From an uncultured Myxococcales bacterium (GTDB lineage Bacteria; Myxococcota_A; UBA9042; DTJE01), in NCBI GenBank assembly GCA_903936705.1, contig CAIZWN010000056.1:1-64000 (forward strand): 64,000 nucleotides of DNA, given 5' to 3'. The notes beneath the pieces are model-generated. The model made no database searches. It was given only the letters and a program-made list of their open reading frames with translations, and was not told the DNA's origin. A program made the position numbers and the translations under genes. Below are positions 35,229 through 44,257 of this stretch, piece by piece. The number at the start of each line of letters is the position of its first letter. Position 1 is the stretch's first letter.

Positions 35229-37159
35229 TACAAGCCCTCCGGAATGAATCCGAAGTAGCGGCCCATCCAGTACGGCAGAAGATAGTCGTTCGGCATGATG
35301 ACGGTCCATGGATCGTCGGTGCACGTGTCACGGTCGTAGGGATCGCTCCACCATTCGAACGTCTCCACACATCGATCGCCCACGGGAACAGGGAATTCGG
35401 TGGCAGAACCCCCCAGGCGCTGCTGGCAATAGTGGGGGTACATCGAGGACGAGTCCTTGGCCTTTATGACTTTGCTGGCCGGGAACTGCTTGAGGCTGCA
35501 AATTCCCTCGTCAACGGCCTTGATGGCGGGCCCGTCGCTGCCAGGGCCCAGCCGCTTGAAAGCGGCCCATCCGAAGTCGTACCAGGGATTTTTCTGGACT
35601 ATCAGGGCCCTGGGTTGGTCAGCCTCGCGCATGAAGTACTTGTCGAATGATTCCTGGACGATCTCGCGAATCGCAGGGTTTGTCTCGAACCAGATCAGGT
35701 TGTGCAGCGACGTGAAAACCATACCGAAATTGTTGTAGTTGCTGCCGCAACCTTCTTCGCCCACGTACAGCAGCATCTGGTTCAGGAAGTCCTGATAGGG
35801 ACCTTCATCGGGGTAGGGCCAGCCATCGCACTGTCCGTTCACCTGCAGCAGGCAATCGTTGTAGTACTTCCGCAGGTCCTCGCGCCCGCTGGCCACGGCG
35901 CCAAGGAGGATATAGTCCATCGACATTGCTGCCAGAAATCCGGGGGTGTCGGCAAACGAATATGCGTGCAGCTTGCCGTGTTCGGTTTGGCGCCCGTCCC
36001 AGTCCACGAAATACAGTTCGTTCCTGACCAGGTGATCGGAAACCTGAGCCAGCAGATCCTTCACCTTCTGCTGCACGTCCGGCTGGTCAACAAGCTTGTA
36101 GATTGCGCCCAGTGCCAGCATATGGCCTGCGTACTCGTCCTGCGAGACGTTGTCCAGCCAGCACCAGCCCTTGTATTCGTCCAGGCCACAGTGGGTACTT
36201 GCCTCCCATTCCAGAGTGTCCCTGTTCACTGTCCACACGCAGCCGTCGTCGCGGATCTGGACCCACTGGTTGTCGTCCTTCTCGATGTCGGTCTTGTATG
36301 CCAGCTTGCTTGCCTCCGGATCCGGACAGGCGATGCCTGGCACGTTCGGCGGGATGAACTGCCGCGTGAACAGTCCCGTGACCCCGGTTATCTTCATCCG
36401 GGTGACCTCGCCGTCCAGCAGCAGGCGTATGGTGGCAAGCGCATCGTCGGACCTGGTCACCGCATACCTGAATGCCTGCGATGTCAGGTACATGGCGCTC
36501 CATAAGCCGTCGTTCTCGCCGGTATGCCAGCGGGCAACATCGTTGTACGTGACGGTCTTCTCATCGGGAATTGCGTAGCACGGGGGGATGGCGTCGCCCA
36601 CACACTCGACCTCGACCTTCTTCAGTGTGCCCGACATGACCCACTTGAGAGTCGGATGGATGTGCAGGCGTGTTGCGACCTCGTCGTAGTACGCGGCCTT
36701 TTGTGCCAGGGTTTCCACGGTCCCGCCGGCAACGCCATCACAGGTGGTGAAGACCGGGCTGCCGAAGGCCCATGGCTGGACGCAGGCTCCGTTTTCGCAC
36801 AGTTGCCCTTTCTCGCGCATGCAGGCGGTCTCGACCGGTGCGCCCAGTTTGCACTCGATGGCGACGTACCCGTCGGCCGAGCACCACTTCGCGCCATCGA
36901 CGCAAGTGGCTGCGTCGGATGGCAGAACTTCGGCATAGTCGATGTCAATTAGAGGTAATTCGGGCAGTTCCATCGAGGAATCACCCGTGATATCGACCAG
37001 CGGGACATCGGTGGTATCGACGGTCGCAATATCGACCAGATCAGACGAAGGAACGTCCGTGACGTCAGTGCCACCGTTGGCACCATCGCACGCCAGTCCA
37101 AAGGACAGCAATACGGCCGCCAGCCGATAGAAAACCTTACCAAGGAATCGGGTGCTCAT
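35228..37159 (-). CDS. NDGxW-family secreted lipoprotein with acidic tether
   Basis: A 643-aa exported protein. Signal and lipobox end at GLAC (C24, Asp at +2), then an Asp/Val/Thr-rich tether to residue 80. Residues about 85-130 are a small Cys-rich domain with six Cys. The rest is alpha-rich with landmarks NDGLW (216-220), WCW (332-334), DEYAGH (341-346) and the C-terminal LPYWMGRYFGF. These match the C-terminal half of the propeller lipoprotein at 16757-19198, so the two are paralogues over about 400 residues. An alpha/alpha-toroid carbohydrate enzyme is plausible but unproven. ATG 37159 has GGAGGATCAG. Stop overlaps the MBL hydrolase start by one base. Confidence 0.78.
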   Translation of the reverse strand: MSTRFLGKVFYRLAAVLLSFGLACDGANGGTDVTDVPSSDLVDIATVDTTDVPLVDITGDSSMELPELPLIDIDYAEVLPSDAATCVDGAKWCSADGYVAIECKLGAPVETACMREKGQLCENGACVQPWAFGSPVFTTCDGVAGGTVETLAQKAAYYDEVATRLHIHPTLKWVMSGTLKKVEVECVGDAIPPCYAIPDEKTVTYNDVARWHTGENDGLWSAMYLTSQAFRYAVTRSDDALATIRLLLDGEVTRMKITGVTGLFTRQFIPPNVPGIACPDPEASKLAYKTDIEKDDNQWVQIRDDGCVWTVNRDTLEWEASTHCGLDEYKGWCWLDNVSQDEYAGHMLALGAIYKLVDQPDVQQKVKDLLAQVSDHLVRNELYFVDWDGRQTEHGKLHAYSFADTPGFLAAMSMDYILLGAVASGREDLRKYYNDCLLQVNGQCDGWPYPDEGPYQDFLNQMLLYVGEEGCGSNYNNFGMVFTSLHNLIWFETNPAIREIVQESFDKYFMREADQPRALIVQKNPWYDFGWAAFKRLGPGSDGPAIKAVDEGICSLKQFPASKVIKAKDSSSMYPHYCQQRLGGSATEFPVPVGDRCVETFEWWSDPYDRDTCTDDPWTVIMPNDYLLPYWMGRYFGFIPEGL

Positions 37160-37200
37160 CTGATCCTCCGCTGGAAAACCATATTGCGCGTGCTGTTTGC

Positions 37201-38469
37201 CTACGAGTTCTTTTCGGTCCAGACGTTCAGGATCTGCACCATTGTTTCGACCGACCGCGCCATCCAATCAAGGGATACCCATTCCTTCAAGGAATGGAAG
37301 TTCTGGCCGCCGGCCCAGAGGTTCGGGGTTGGCAATCCCATGAAGGAAAGACGGGCCCCATCGGTGCCGCCGCGGATCGCCTTCCTGATCGGCTCGATCC
37401 CCTGGCGCGTTGCGGCTTCGAAGGCATAGTTCATGACGTTTTGGTGCTGGTTCATCACCTGGCCCATGTTCCTGTATTGTTCCTTGACCTCGATTGTGAT
37501 CTTCGCGCCCGGGAACCTCAGCCCGACTTCGTTTGCGGCCGCGCGCAGGGCATCCTCGCGGTCTGCCAGTTCCTCGACCGAGAACGCTCGTACCAGCAAC
37601 TTCAGTTCCGCACGTGTCACGTCGCCCTTGAGATCGTATGGGTGCAGGTATGGCTGGCGCTTCTCGGTAGTCTCGGGCAGCCGGTCTCTCGGCAGAGCCT
37701 CAACCAGGGCGGCAGCCACCCTGACGGCATTGATCATCTTGTGTTTTGCATACCCGGGGTGAACGTCGGCGCCCTCGATGATCACCTTCGCGGAATTGGC
37801 GCAGAACGTCTCGTCCTCGATCTCGCCGATGTCAGAACCGTCAAGGGTGTAGGCATAGCTGGCGCCGAAAGCAGCCACGTCGAAGTGTTCAGTGCCGCGG
37901 CCAACCTCCTCGTCGGTCGTGAAGCCAATTCGGACCGTCCCGTGCGAAAACTCGGGATGATCACGCAGCCATTCGACCGCCGTCATGATTTCGGCCACGC
38001 CAGCCTTGTCATCGGCACCAAGCAGTGTCGTTCCATCCGTCGTTATCAGCGTGTGGCCCTTGCAGCGAGCCAAGTTGGGTTCCTCGGCTGCGCGGATAAC
38101 TACATTCGAATTGGCCGGAAGGACGATGTCGTTCCCGTCGTATACCAGCAACACCTGAGGTTTGACGCCGTTGCCACTGCACCCGCAGGCCGTATCCACG
38201 TGGGCAATCAAGCCGATGGTTGGGACGCGACCGGCCAGTTCCGGTGGATTAGCCGGAACGGTGGCAAACACGTACCCCCATTCGTCCATGCTGGCATCAC
38301 CGCATCCCAAACTGCGAAGCTCGTCGGCGAGCATGGCTCCAAGGTCCTTCTGCTTCATCGTGGATGGGCTGGTAGTCGAGCTTTCGTCCGACTGGGTGTC
38401 CACCTGGACGTAACGCAGAAATCTCTGCAGCAGGTGTTCCTCGTGCCGTGGGGCAAGTTGAATTCGCAT
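37201..38469 (-). CDS. pepT: Peptidase T (tripeptide aminopeptidase)
   Basis: A 422-aa M20-family zinc aminopeptidase that releases N-terminal residues from tripeptides in the cytosol. Metal and catalytic residues are in place: H90 and D92 (IGLIAHVDTA), bridging D153 (LLGADDKAGVAEIMTA), and E187/E188 (TTDEEVGRGTEHFD). HPGYAKHKMINA and IRGGTDGARLSFMGLPTPNLWAGGQNFHS are PepT hallmarks (split here: IRGGTDGARLSF, then LPTPNLWAGG). ATG 38469 with GGAG six bases upstream is preferred over GTG 38484. Divergent from the HI0933-like gene. Confidence 0.96.
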   Translation of the reverse strand: MRIQLAPRHEEHLLQRFLRYVQVDTQSDESSTTSPSTMKQKDLGAMLADELRSLGCGDASMDEWGYVFATVPANPPELAGRVPTIGLIAHVDTACGCSGNGVKPQVLLVYDGNDIVLPANSNVVIRAAEEPNLARCKGHTLITTDGTTLLGADDKAGVAEIMTAVEWLRDHPEFSHGTVRIGFTTDEEVGRGTEHFDVAAFGASYAYTLDGSDIGEIEDETFCANSAKVIIEGADVHPGYAKHKMINAVRVAAALVEALPRDRLPETTEKRQPYLHPYDLKGDVTRAELKLLVRAFSVEELADREDALRAAANEVGLRFPGAKITIEVKEQYRNMGQVMNQHQNVMNYAFEAATRQGIEPIRKAIRGGTDGARLSFMGLPTPNLWAGGQNFHSLKEWVSLDWMARSVETMVQILNVWTEKNS

Positions 38470-38615
38470 CGTCCTCTCCATCACTTTTCAGGCCAGGTTG
38501 CGATCCGGGCACGCGAGTGTAGCGCAGGGAAGCTGCGGTAGGTAGCCCATCCGAAAGCCTGTTCATGTCGCAGCCATGGTTTATGTTAGGATGTCTACTG
38601 AACAGAGGTTCAGGT

Positions 38616-38699
38616 ATGGGAATCCGGCGTGACGAAATCGAGGGTCTGGTGCTGGCTGCAATCGCGATGGTCGCGGTGCTTTGCTGCTTTGTGCGTTGA
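38616..38699 (+). CDS. Possible 27-aa single-span membrane peptide
   Basis: In the 334-bp gap between pepT and the flavoprotein gene, ATG 38616 opens 27 codons to TGA at 38697. A GAGG lies upstream at suitable distance. The product has a charged start (MGIRRDEIEG) and one hydrophobic helix (LVLAAIAMVAVLCCFV) ending in Arg, like known small membrane proteins. It may be a leader ORF or chance; the promoter for the next gene lies after its stop, so it would need its own. Confidence 0.3.
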   Translation: MGIRRDEIEGLVLAAIAMVAVLCCFVR

Positions 38700-38746
38700 T
38701 CCGGCTTGACGGCAGTCCCCATGGGCCAACGCTGGGGCGCACCATC

Positions 38747-38776
38747 TTGACCTGGGGCGAGTGGGTCCCATATTCT
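38747..38776 (+). promoter_or_regulatory. Putative sigma-70-type promoter of the HI0933-like gene
   Basis: TTGACC (38747-38752), an 18-base spacer and TATTCT (38771-38776). Transcription would start near 38783, leaving a leader of about 20 nt that just includes GGGGT (38793-38797) and supports the GTG start at 38804. Confidence 0.45.
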
Positions 38777-38803
38777 GCGGGCTGCTTTCCCCGGGGTAGT
38801 TTG

Positions 38804-40060
38804 GTGCCGCGAATGGCTGGGACGGGCCGTCAAGTGTTGATCATCGGAGGCGGCGCCTCGGGGATGGTTGCGGCCATCGCAGCCGGTCGCGCAGGTGCGG
38901 CCGTCACCGTCCTCGAGAAGGGCGATCGCGTGGGCCGCAAGTTGTTGGCGACAGGCAATGGTCGATGCAACCTGACGAACGTGGATCTTCGATTGTCCCA
39001 CTTCCATTGCAATCAACCTGAATTCGTTCGGGGTGCGCTGTCCAGGTTTGGCGCCTTCCAGGCGATAAGCTTTTTCGCGAAGCTGGGCGTGTTGGCCATT
39101 GTCGAGGAGAAAGGCCGCGTCTTCCCGCGTTCGGGACAGGCTTCTGCTGTTCTGGATGCCCTTCGCTGGGAGATGGAGGACCTGGGCGTCGAGGTCAGGT
39201 GCGGTTCCATCGTCAAGGAGGTTCTACGGTCCGAGAACCGGTTCAGCGTCCGGACGTCGGCTGGGCAACAAATGGTGTCTGCCGATGCAATCGTTTTGGC
39301 CACCGGAGGGCGCGCCGCGCCTTCCCTGGGGGCCGACGACAGCGGGATGCTGGTGGCCCTGTCGCTTGGCCACAGCCTGGTCCAGACGTTTCCGGTCATC
39401 TCATCGCTGCGCCTGGCCTCGCCATGGCTGAAACACCTGCAGGGCACCAGGTTTCTGACGGCTGCGACGATTCGTGTGGATGGCGAGATCGCGACCGCGT
39501 CTTTTGGGGAAGCCTTGTTTCTGGAGCAGGGCGCGTCGGGTCCGGCTGTGATGGATGTCTGCCGAATAGCGACCCAGGGCGTTCGTGCTGGAAAGACCGT
39601 AGAGCTTTGTCTTGACCTCGTGCCCGAGGCGGGTGTGGGACAGGTCCGGCAGGAACTCGAAAGGCGTCTTGTGATGCGTCCCGACAGGCCGATTGCCGCC
39701 ATGCTGGTCGGCTATCTGAACAAGCGGCTGGTTGTTCCCTTGCTGAGGGCGGCCGACCTGCCCGACTTGGATCAGCCTGGCCGCAATTTGACTGGGGACC
39801 AGCTAGCCAGACTGGCCCTGGTGTTGAAGGATTGGAGATTCCCGGTCACTGGTTCCGGACCATGGTCTGCCGCACAGGCTACGGCAGGCGGAATAGACAC
39901 GGTGGACGTGCACCCCGATACCCTTGAATCACGATTGGTGCCAGGCCTCCATTTTGCGGGGGAGGTTCTGGATGTCGATGGCGATTGTGGGGGATACAAC
40001 CTTCAGTGGGCCTGGGCCTCTGGTTTTGTTGCTGGTGACGCAGCCGCACGATTGACCTGA
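38804..40060 (+). CDS. HI0933/YhiN-family FAD-dependent oxidoreductase
   Basis: A 418-aa flavoprotein. QVLIIGGGASGMVAAIAAGR is the FAD-binding loop, LEKGDRVGRKLLATGNGRCN a nearly invariant family segment, and VFPRSGQASAVLDAL, ATGGRAAPSLG and LHFAGEVLDVDGDCGGYNLQ complete the domain set. The family is annotated variously as aminoacetone oxidase or BaiN-like; its general physiological substrate is not settled. GTG 38804 (GGGGT upstream, promoter just before) is preferred; ATG 38813 is three codons later and equally consistent with family starts. Divergent from pepT; a YqiA-like esterase follows in the same direction after 151 bp. Confidence 0.9.
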   Translation: MPRMAGTGRQVLIIGGGASGMVAAIAAGRAGAAVTVLEKGDRVGRKLLATGNGRCNLTNVDLRLSHFHCNQPEFVRGALSRFGAFQAISFFAKLGVLAIVEEKGRVFPRSGQASAVLDALRWEMEDLGVEVRCGSIVKEVLRSENRFSVRTSAGQQMVSADAIVLATGGRAAPSLGADDSGMLVALSLGHSLVQTFPVISSLRLASPWLKHLQGTRFLTAATIRVDGEIATASFGEALFLEQGASGPAVMDVCRIATQGVRAGKTVELCLDLVPEAGVGQVRQELERRLVMRPDRPIAAMLVGYLNKRLVVPLLRAADLPDLDQPGRNLTGDQLARLALVLKDWRFPVTGSGPWSAAQATAGGIDTVDVHPDTLESRLVPGLHFAGEVLDVDGDCGGYNLQWAWASGFVAGDAAARLT

Positions 40061-40211
40061 TGAGGTAGGTGGAAGCTGCGCTTCTGCACCGGCTGCCTTA
40101 AGGTATCCCGGAACCTTTCGTTGTCCTGAAAACAATGATCTGCTGGCAATCCCGCTTGCCTTAGCATCGTTTTTCCGGTATTTCGATGCATACGCCAAGC
40201 CCGGGGACCTG

Positions 40212-40853
40212 GTGTACCGCTACGCTTATATTCACGGTTTCGCGTCAAGCCCCAAGTCCTACAAGGGCATGGTTCTGGCACGTGCGTTCGCTCGCCATGG
40301 CGTCCGGCTGGAGCTGCCGGACATGAACATGCCATCCTTTCAGCGCCTGACAATGACGGACATGCTGGATGCCCTGGATCGTCTTGACGCCGATGGGGAT
40401 TCCTCGAAGGAATGGCGCCTGATAGGGTCCAGCCTCGGGGGGTATGTTGCCGCCTTGTGGGCGCAGTACAACTCGCAACGGGTTGATCGGATGGTGCTGC
40501 TGTGCCCGGGGTTCGCAATCCAGGAGAACTGGGATCGCCTGGTCGGCGAGCACGGCCTGGAGATCTGGCGCCTGAAGGGCGAGCGGGAATTCGAGGACGC
40601 AAATGGCTCGCGAGCCATGGTCCACTGGGACATTGTCGATGACTTCGAGATATATCCCAGGATCCCGGAAGTCCCATGCCCGACCTTGATTCTGCACGGC
40701 AACGCCGACGAGGTCGTACCCATCGATCAGTCAAGGCGCTATTCCCGCGAGCGCTCCGGCGTGAGCCTGGTCGAACTGAACGACGACCACCAGATGCACA
40801 ACAGCATCTTCAGGCTGGAAGCCGAGATCCTCAAATTCTTTCGGTTGCTGTAG
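40212..40853 (+). CDS. YqiA/UPF0227-like alpha/beta esterase
   Basis: A 213-aa cytosolic hydrolase starting at GTG 40212 after GGGGA. YIHGFASSPKSYKGMVL gives the oxyanion segment, S74 in GSSLGGYVA is the nucleophile, LILHGNADEVVP supplies the acid, and a histidine in DDHQMHN is the likely base. Length and HGF-SSP pattern match small YqiA/YcfP-type esterases. Substrate unknown. Convergent with the SDR gene, 27 bp apart. Confidence 0.85.
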   Translation: MYRYAYIHGFASSPKSYKGMVLARAFARHGVRLELPDMNMPSFQRLTMTDMLDALDRLDADGDSSKEWRLIGSSLGGYVAALWAQYNSQRVDRMVLLCPGFAIQENWDRLVGEHGLEIWRLKGEREFEDANGSRAMVHWDIVDDFEIYPRIPEVPCPTLILHGNADEVVPIDQSRRYSRERSGVSLVELNDDHQMHNSIFRLEAEILKFFRLL

Positions 40854-40880
40854 GCCACGCCGGAACCGTGGGTTCAGGTG

Positions 40881-41702
40881 TCAGTCCTTTCGAGCCTTGC
40901 TTGTGCGCGCAGTGCCGGCACCTCTGCGCAGCGCGAATGCCAGCAGGCATGGGAAGTGTCTGGCAATCAGGACCGCCACCTTTCCGTGTCCGGTGATGAC
41001 CACCTCCCTGCGGCGGCAACCGATTGCGTTGACCATCTTTCGTGCAGCAACGTCAGCAGGCATCATCAACCATCGAGGGATGGGATCCTTGGCCGTTGGT
41101 CTAAGAACGCCCTGGTTGTCCAGTTTGCGAATTTCGCTTTCGACGTACCCGGGCTGAATCGTCGTGACCGAGACGCCGTCCCGCGCCATCTCGCCCCACA
41201 GTGCATCTCCCAGCGACCGCACTGCCGCCTTGCTCATCTGGTAAGGCGAGGCCCCGGGGCTGGAAACGTACGCGGCGACGCTTCCCATGAGGGCGAACGA
41301 CCCCTTTCTGGCCTTGACCTCGGCGGCAGTGGCCTGGATGGTGCGCAGCACCCCGAAGATGTTTGTTTCGAACTGGCGGCGGTAGTCGTCCAATTTCAGG
41401 CGGTCCACACGTCCGACCACGCCAAAACCGGCGTTCGCGACGACGATGTCAATGCCGCCGAAAGTCTCTTTGATCCGCTCGACAGCCTTCTCAACGTCCC
41501 CATCAACGGTGACATCACACGCAACTGCCAGGGCCTTGCCATTGCCAGCCACGATGCGTTCGCACAGTTTAGACAGGCGGTCCTCGCGCCTGGCGCCAAC
41601 GGCCACTGTCGCGCCTCTTGCAGAAAACTCGATCGCGAGTGCTTCGCCGATTCCCGACGATGCGCCAGTGATGAACACCACTTTACCGTCGAACCGCTTC
41701 AT
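40881..41702 (-). CDS. Short-chain dehydrogenase/reductase (classical SDR)
   Basis: A 273-aa oxidoreductase, ATG 41702 with GGGAGGACAG upstream. VVFITGASSGIGEALA is the cofactor loop, GARREDR follows beta-2 and suggests NADP preference, VVANAGFG is the NAG motif, and Ser...SPYQMSK supplies the catalytic Tyr and Lys. A basic C-terminal extension (HFPCLLAFALRRGAGTARTS) after residue 240 carries a hydrophobic patch that could associate with membrane. Substrate is not deducible. Same strand as the upstream three-gene operon, with 49 bp between. Confidence 0.9.
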   Translation of the reverse strand: MKRFDGKVVFITGASSGIGEALAIEFSARGATVAVGARREDRLSKLCERIVAGNGKALAVACDVTVDGDVEKAVERIKETFGGIDIVVANAGFGVVGRVDRLKLDDYRRQFETNIFGVLRTIQATAAEVKARKGSFALMGSVAAYVSSPGASPYQMSKAAVRSLGDALWGEMARDGVSVTTIQPGYVESEIRKLDNQGVLRPTAKDPIPRWLMMPADVAARKMVNAIGCRRREVVITGHGKVAVLIARHFPCLLAFALRRGAGTARTSKARKD

Positions 41703-41751
41703 GTCTGTCCTCCCATGGGCTAGTCACGTCTTGAAACCGCAAAGAAAGGCG

Positions 41752-42246
41752 CTATAGCCCGAACCAGGATTTGAAGGCGGCAACCAGCGTATCCGTGTCG
41801 GGTCCGGGCTGGTCGTTGATGATCGGGAACAGGCGCACCGAGATGGTCTGACCGCCTCCCCATGGCCACCAGGCGCCCAGTACCAGCAAGGGCTTGGACA
41901 CGTCCGAGCAGACTATCTTCTGGTCAAGACGAACTCCACCTATCGACACCACCAGTTTGCGTGCGGGCTCGGGGGCCTTATGCAGGGTGCCCCGGTCGAA
42001 GTTGAACGGCAGGTGGATCGAAAGAAACGCCTGGAACGCCGCGGCCTTGTCAGAGGTAAACGTCATCAGGACGGCCCCGAGTCTTGCATCCCAGCTCCAG
42101 CGGATCCCCAGATCTCCACCGAGGGCCAGGGGGCGACACAGCGCCTCCATTTCTACCAGTTCCTGTTTGGACATCGTCTTAATCGCCTGCATCAGGTCGC
42201 GCAATGCTGCACCAAAAACAGGATATTTGGAAATCCAGATGTTCAA
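41752..42246 (-). CDS. Hypothetical protein coupled to a PfkB kinase
   Basis: A 164-aa protein I do not recognise. A TTG at 42246 overlaps the kinase stop by TTGA, arguing for translational coupling; ATGs at 42192 and 42174 are possible shorter starts without clear ribosome sites. No signal peptide or long membrane span. It contains DLGIRWSWDARLGAVLMTFT, a Lys/Arg-rich beta segment (ARKLVVSIGGVRLDQKIV) and a Trp/Gly-rich stretch GAWWPWGGGQTISVRLF. Third gene of the GT2-PfkB operon, so it may act on the same sugar product, but that is only context. Confidence 0.6.
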   Translation of the reverse strand: MNIWISKYPVFGAALRDLMQAIKTMSKQELVEMEALCRPLALGGDLGIRWSWDARLGAVLMTFTSDKAAAFQAFLSIHLPFNFDRGTLHKAPEPARKLVVSIGGVRLDQKIVCSDVSKPLLVLGAWWPWGGGQTISVRLFPIINDQPGPDTDTLVAAFKSWFGL

Positions 42247-43247
42247 CGAGGCCGTTCTGATGGACGTCGTGCCCCAAGCCACGTGCAGGCGGCAGCGCCT
42301 GCGAACGATGCTTCGTGGCAGCACGATTCAAACTGATGACCTGTCAGGATCCCGGTCAGAAGGGCGGCAGCAAAGGCGTCACCTGCGCCGGTCGGGTCGA
42401 TCATCATGACAGGAGCTGCCGGTGGAATCTGGAATGGCAGCCTGCCTGACTCGATTGCCATGGCTCCAAGCGAACCGCGGGTAACGATCACCCTGTGAAT
42501 TCTGGCGGAAAGCCAAAGCAGACATTCCTCGATAGTTGCTCGAGGCGTCAGGTTCGCACCCAGCGAGGTGTCGTTGCTGCCAGCATGCGGGCATCCGGAC
42601 GAAGATCGTTCCTCGGTCCATGCGTGCTCCAGCAGGCCGAACAACGCATCCTCGCGGATTTGCAGTAAGCCCAGGCATCCCAAAAGCCGCTTCAACCGGG
42701 ACAACGCCAGCGGGCGGCGCGGAATATCGTGAATGTCCATCGAGCTGACATTTGACGCACGTCGCTTCAAAAACTCCTCGGCAGCGGGTGAGGCGCGATC
42801 CAGATGCAGCCATCTGGCATTCTGCACAAGATCGCCGGGGACTGCCGATGCCTCAAGTGGAGGGCATGAACGAGCGGGGACGTCCACGTGGAACTCGACA
42901 CGCCCCGATACGGCTTCGACCAGGATGACGCTGCGCTTGGTGCGTCGCCCAGGCACCTGCCTTACAAGACTTTCGACGCCGGCCGAAACCAGTGCCGCCA
43001 CGCAACGATTTCCTTCCTCGTCGTCTCCAACCTGGCCTGCGAAGACAACATGCAGCCCGGTACTTGCCACGGCTGTTGCGACGTTACCGGCGGATCCTCC
43101 TCCGCCGTCCACACGCGTGATTGCACGCGCCAGCACCGCCTCGATCCCTTCCATATCGACGCGCCCGTCCCCAGGAAGTCGTTCGACAAGCGCAGTCGTT
43201 TCCCATGTCAGGGTTCCGGTGGCAAGCAGGTCTGGCGGGTTGCTCAT
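42243..43247 (-). CDS. PfkB/ribokinase-family carbohydrate kinase
   Basis: A 334-aa kinase, ATG 43247 overlapping the GT2 stop by ATGA. The glycine-rich substrate motif is VDGGGGSAGNVATAVA; VFAGQVGDDEEG follows; the ATP/anion-hole signature is MIDPTGAGDAFAAALLTGI with catalytic Asp in GAGD. The segment GANLTPRATIEECLLWLSA and the pattern in the lid are divergent, so it cannot be named ribokinase, fructokinase or adenosine kinase. The insert near residues 215-240 (ERSSSGCPHAGSNDTS) is unusual. Same operon as GT2, so a sugar- or nucleoside-containing glycan precursor is a possible substrate. Confidence 0.88.
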   Translation of the reverse strand: MSNPPDLLATGTLTWETTALVERLPGDGRVDMEGIEAVLARAITRVDGGGGSAGNVATAVASTGLHVVFAGQVGDDEEGNRCVAALVSAGVESLVRQVPGRRTKRSVILVEAVSGRVEFHVDVPARSCPPLEASAVPGDLVQNARWLHLDRASPAAEEFLKRRASNVSSMDIHDIPRRPLALSRLKRLLGCLGLLQIREDALFGLLEHAWTEERSSSGCPHAGSNDTSLGANLTPRATIEECLLWLSARIHRVIVTRGSLGAMAIESGRLPFQIPPAAPVMMIDPTGAGDAFAAALLTGILTGHQFESCCHEASFAGAAACTWLGARRPSERPR

Positions 43248-44257
43248 TGGACGCACCTGAAATCGACGGTCTCGATCCACCCCAGGTCGGCGAGGTGCCG
43301 TCTGATCAACGCGCGTGCACCTTTGACGCCGACCGCAACCAGCAGAGGGCAGCCCTTGAACGTGCCGATATCCCGGAAGTTCATTACCGGCACATTACCT
43401 TCAAGTATGCGGCCGATCTTTCGTGGGTCGATATCGAAATGCCGGCATACCGTTATTCCAAATGGGGCAAGTGCCTTTCGCCACTTTCGCCCATCAGGAC
43501 CGGCGCCCCAGATTTGCACCTGGTCGGCTGTCCCCAGGAATGTTGCGGCCAAATGCTGCGCCTTCAGGTTGCGAAAAGCGTCAGGGGAGTAGCGGGGGTC
43601 GGTGCGCGTCAGGCGGCCCGGGCCATCATGCCATTCCAGAAGGACCTCGGGCACCTTTGCCATAGCGTGTCCTGCCGCGTGCATTCGCAACCACAGGTCG
43701 TAGTCCTCTGGAAACGGGCCGTCACGATATCCGCCGACCGCCAGGACTGCATCGCGTCGCAACATTACGGACGGATGTGCAAAGGGTGACTCGATAAAGA
43801 TGTCGCGAGTGATCTCCTGGAACAGGACGACCGAGTTCAACCAGTCTATGTAGTGCCGCATGCCAGGTGTCACATGATCGGCGGGTTCAATCCGGACCAG
43901 GCTTCCAACTACGGCCAGTTCCGGTTCCAGCAAGGCGCGCTGGATCATCAACTCCAGTCGTTGGGGATGGCATATGTCGTCGGCATCCATTCGCAGGATC
44001 AGGTTGGCGCTCGCGGCCTGCACGCCGGCATTCAGCGCTGCGACCAGTCCCTCTCGCTGTCTTCGCAATATCCGCACGCGTGGATCCGTCCCGGCAAGGT
44101 CCGCTGCACGACGAACGGAATCATCAAGGGACCCATCATCGACAAGAAGCAGTTCCCAGTCTTCGCGTGTCTGCAAAAAAATGGAACGGACGGCAGCCTC
44201 GACGGTAGCGGATGCGTCGCGGCAAGGCATCAGAAAGCTGGCGACGGGCTGATTCAT
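43244..44257 (-). CDS. Family 2 glycosyltransferase with C-terminal Rossmann-like module
   Basis: A 337-aa cytosolic GT-A enzyme. VASFLMPCRDASATVEAAVRS opens the fold (shown in part: SFLMPCRDASATVE), LLLVDDGSLDDS binds the nucleotide, LILRMDADD supplies the metal-binding DxD, and FPEDYDLWLRM the base region. Residues about 250-337 (VQIWGAGPDGRKWRKALAPF) form a small nucleotide-binding-like module reminiscent of the PglD N-terminus. ATG 44257 lies at the first conserved strand; upstream in-frame starts have no better support. First gene of a three-gene overlapping operon with PfkB and a hypothetical protein, and divergent from the secreted metallopeptidase gene. Confidence 0.88.
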   Translation of the reverse strand: MNQPVASFLMPCRDASATVEAAVRSIFLQTREDWELLLVDDGSLDDSVRRAADLAGTDPRVRILRRQREGLVAALNAGVQAASANLILRMDADDICHPQRLELMIQRALLEPELAVVGSLVRIEPADHVTPGMRHYIDWLNSVVLFQEITRDIFIESPFAHPSVMLRRDAVLAVGGYRDGPFPEDYDLWLRMHAAGHAMAKVPEVLLEWHDGPGRLTRTDPRYSPDAFRNLKAQHLAATFLGTADQVQIWGAGPDGRKWRKALAPFGITVCRHFDIDPRKIGRILEGNVPVMNFRDIGTFKGCPLLVAVGVKGARALIRRHLADLGWIETVDFRCVQ

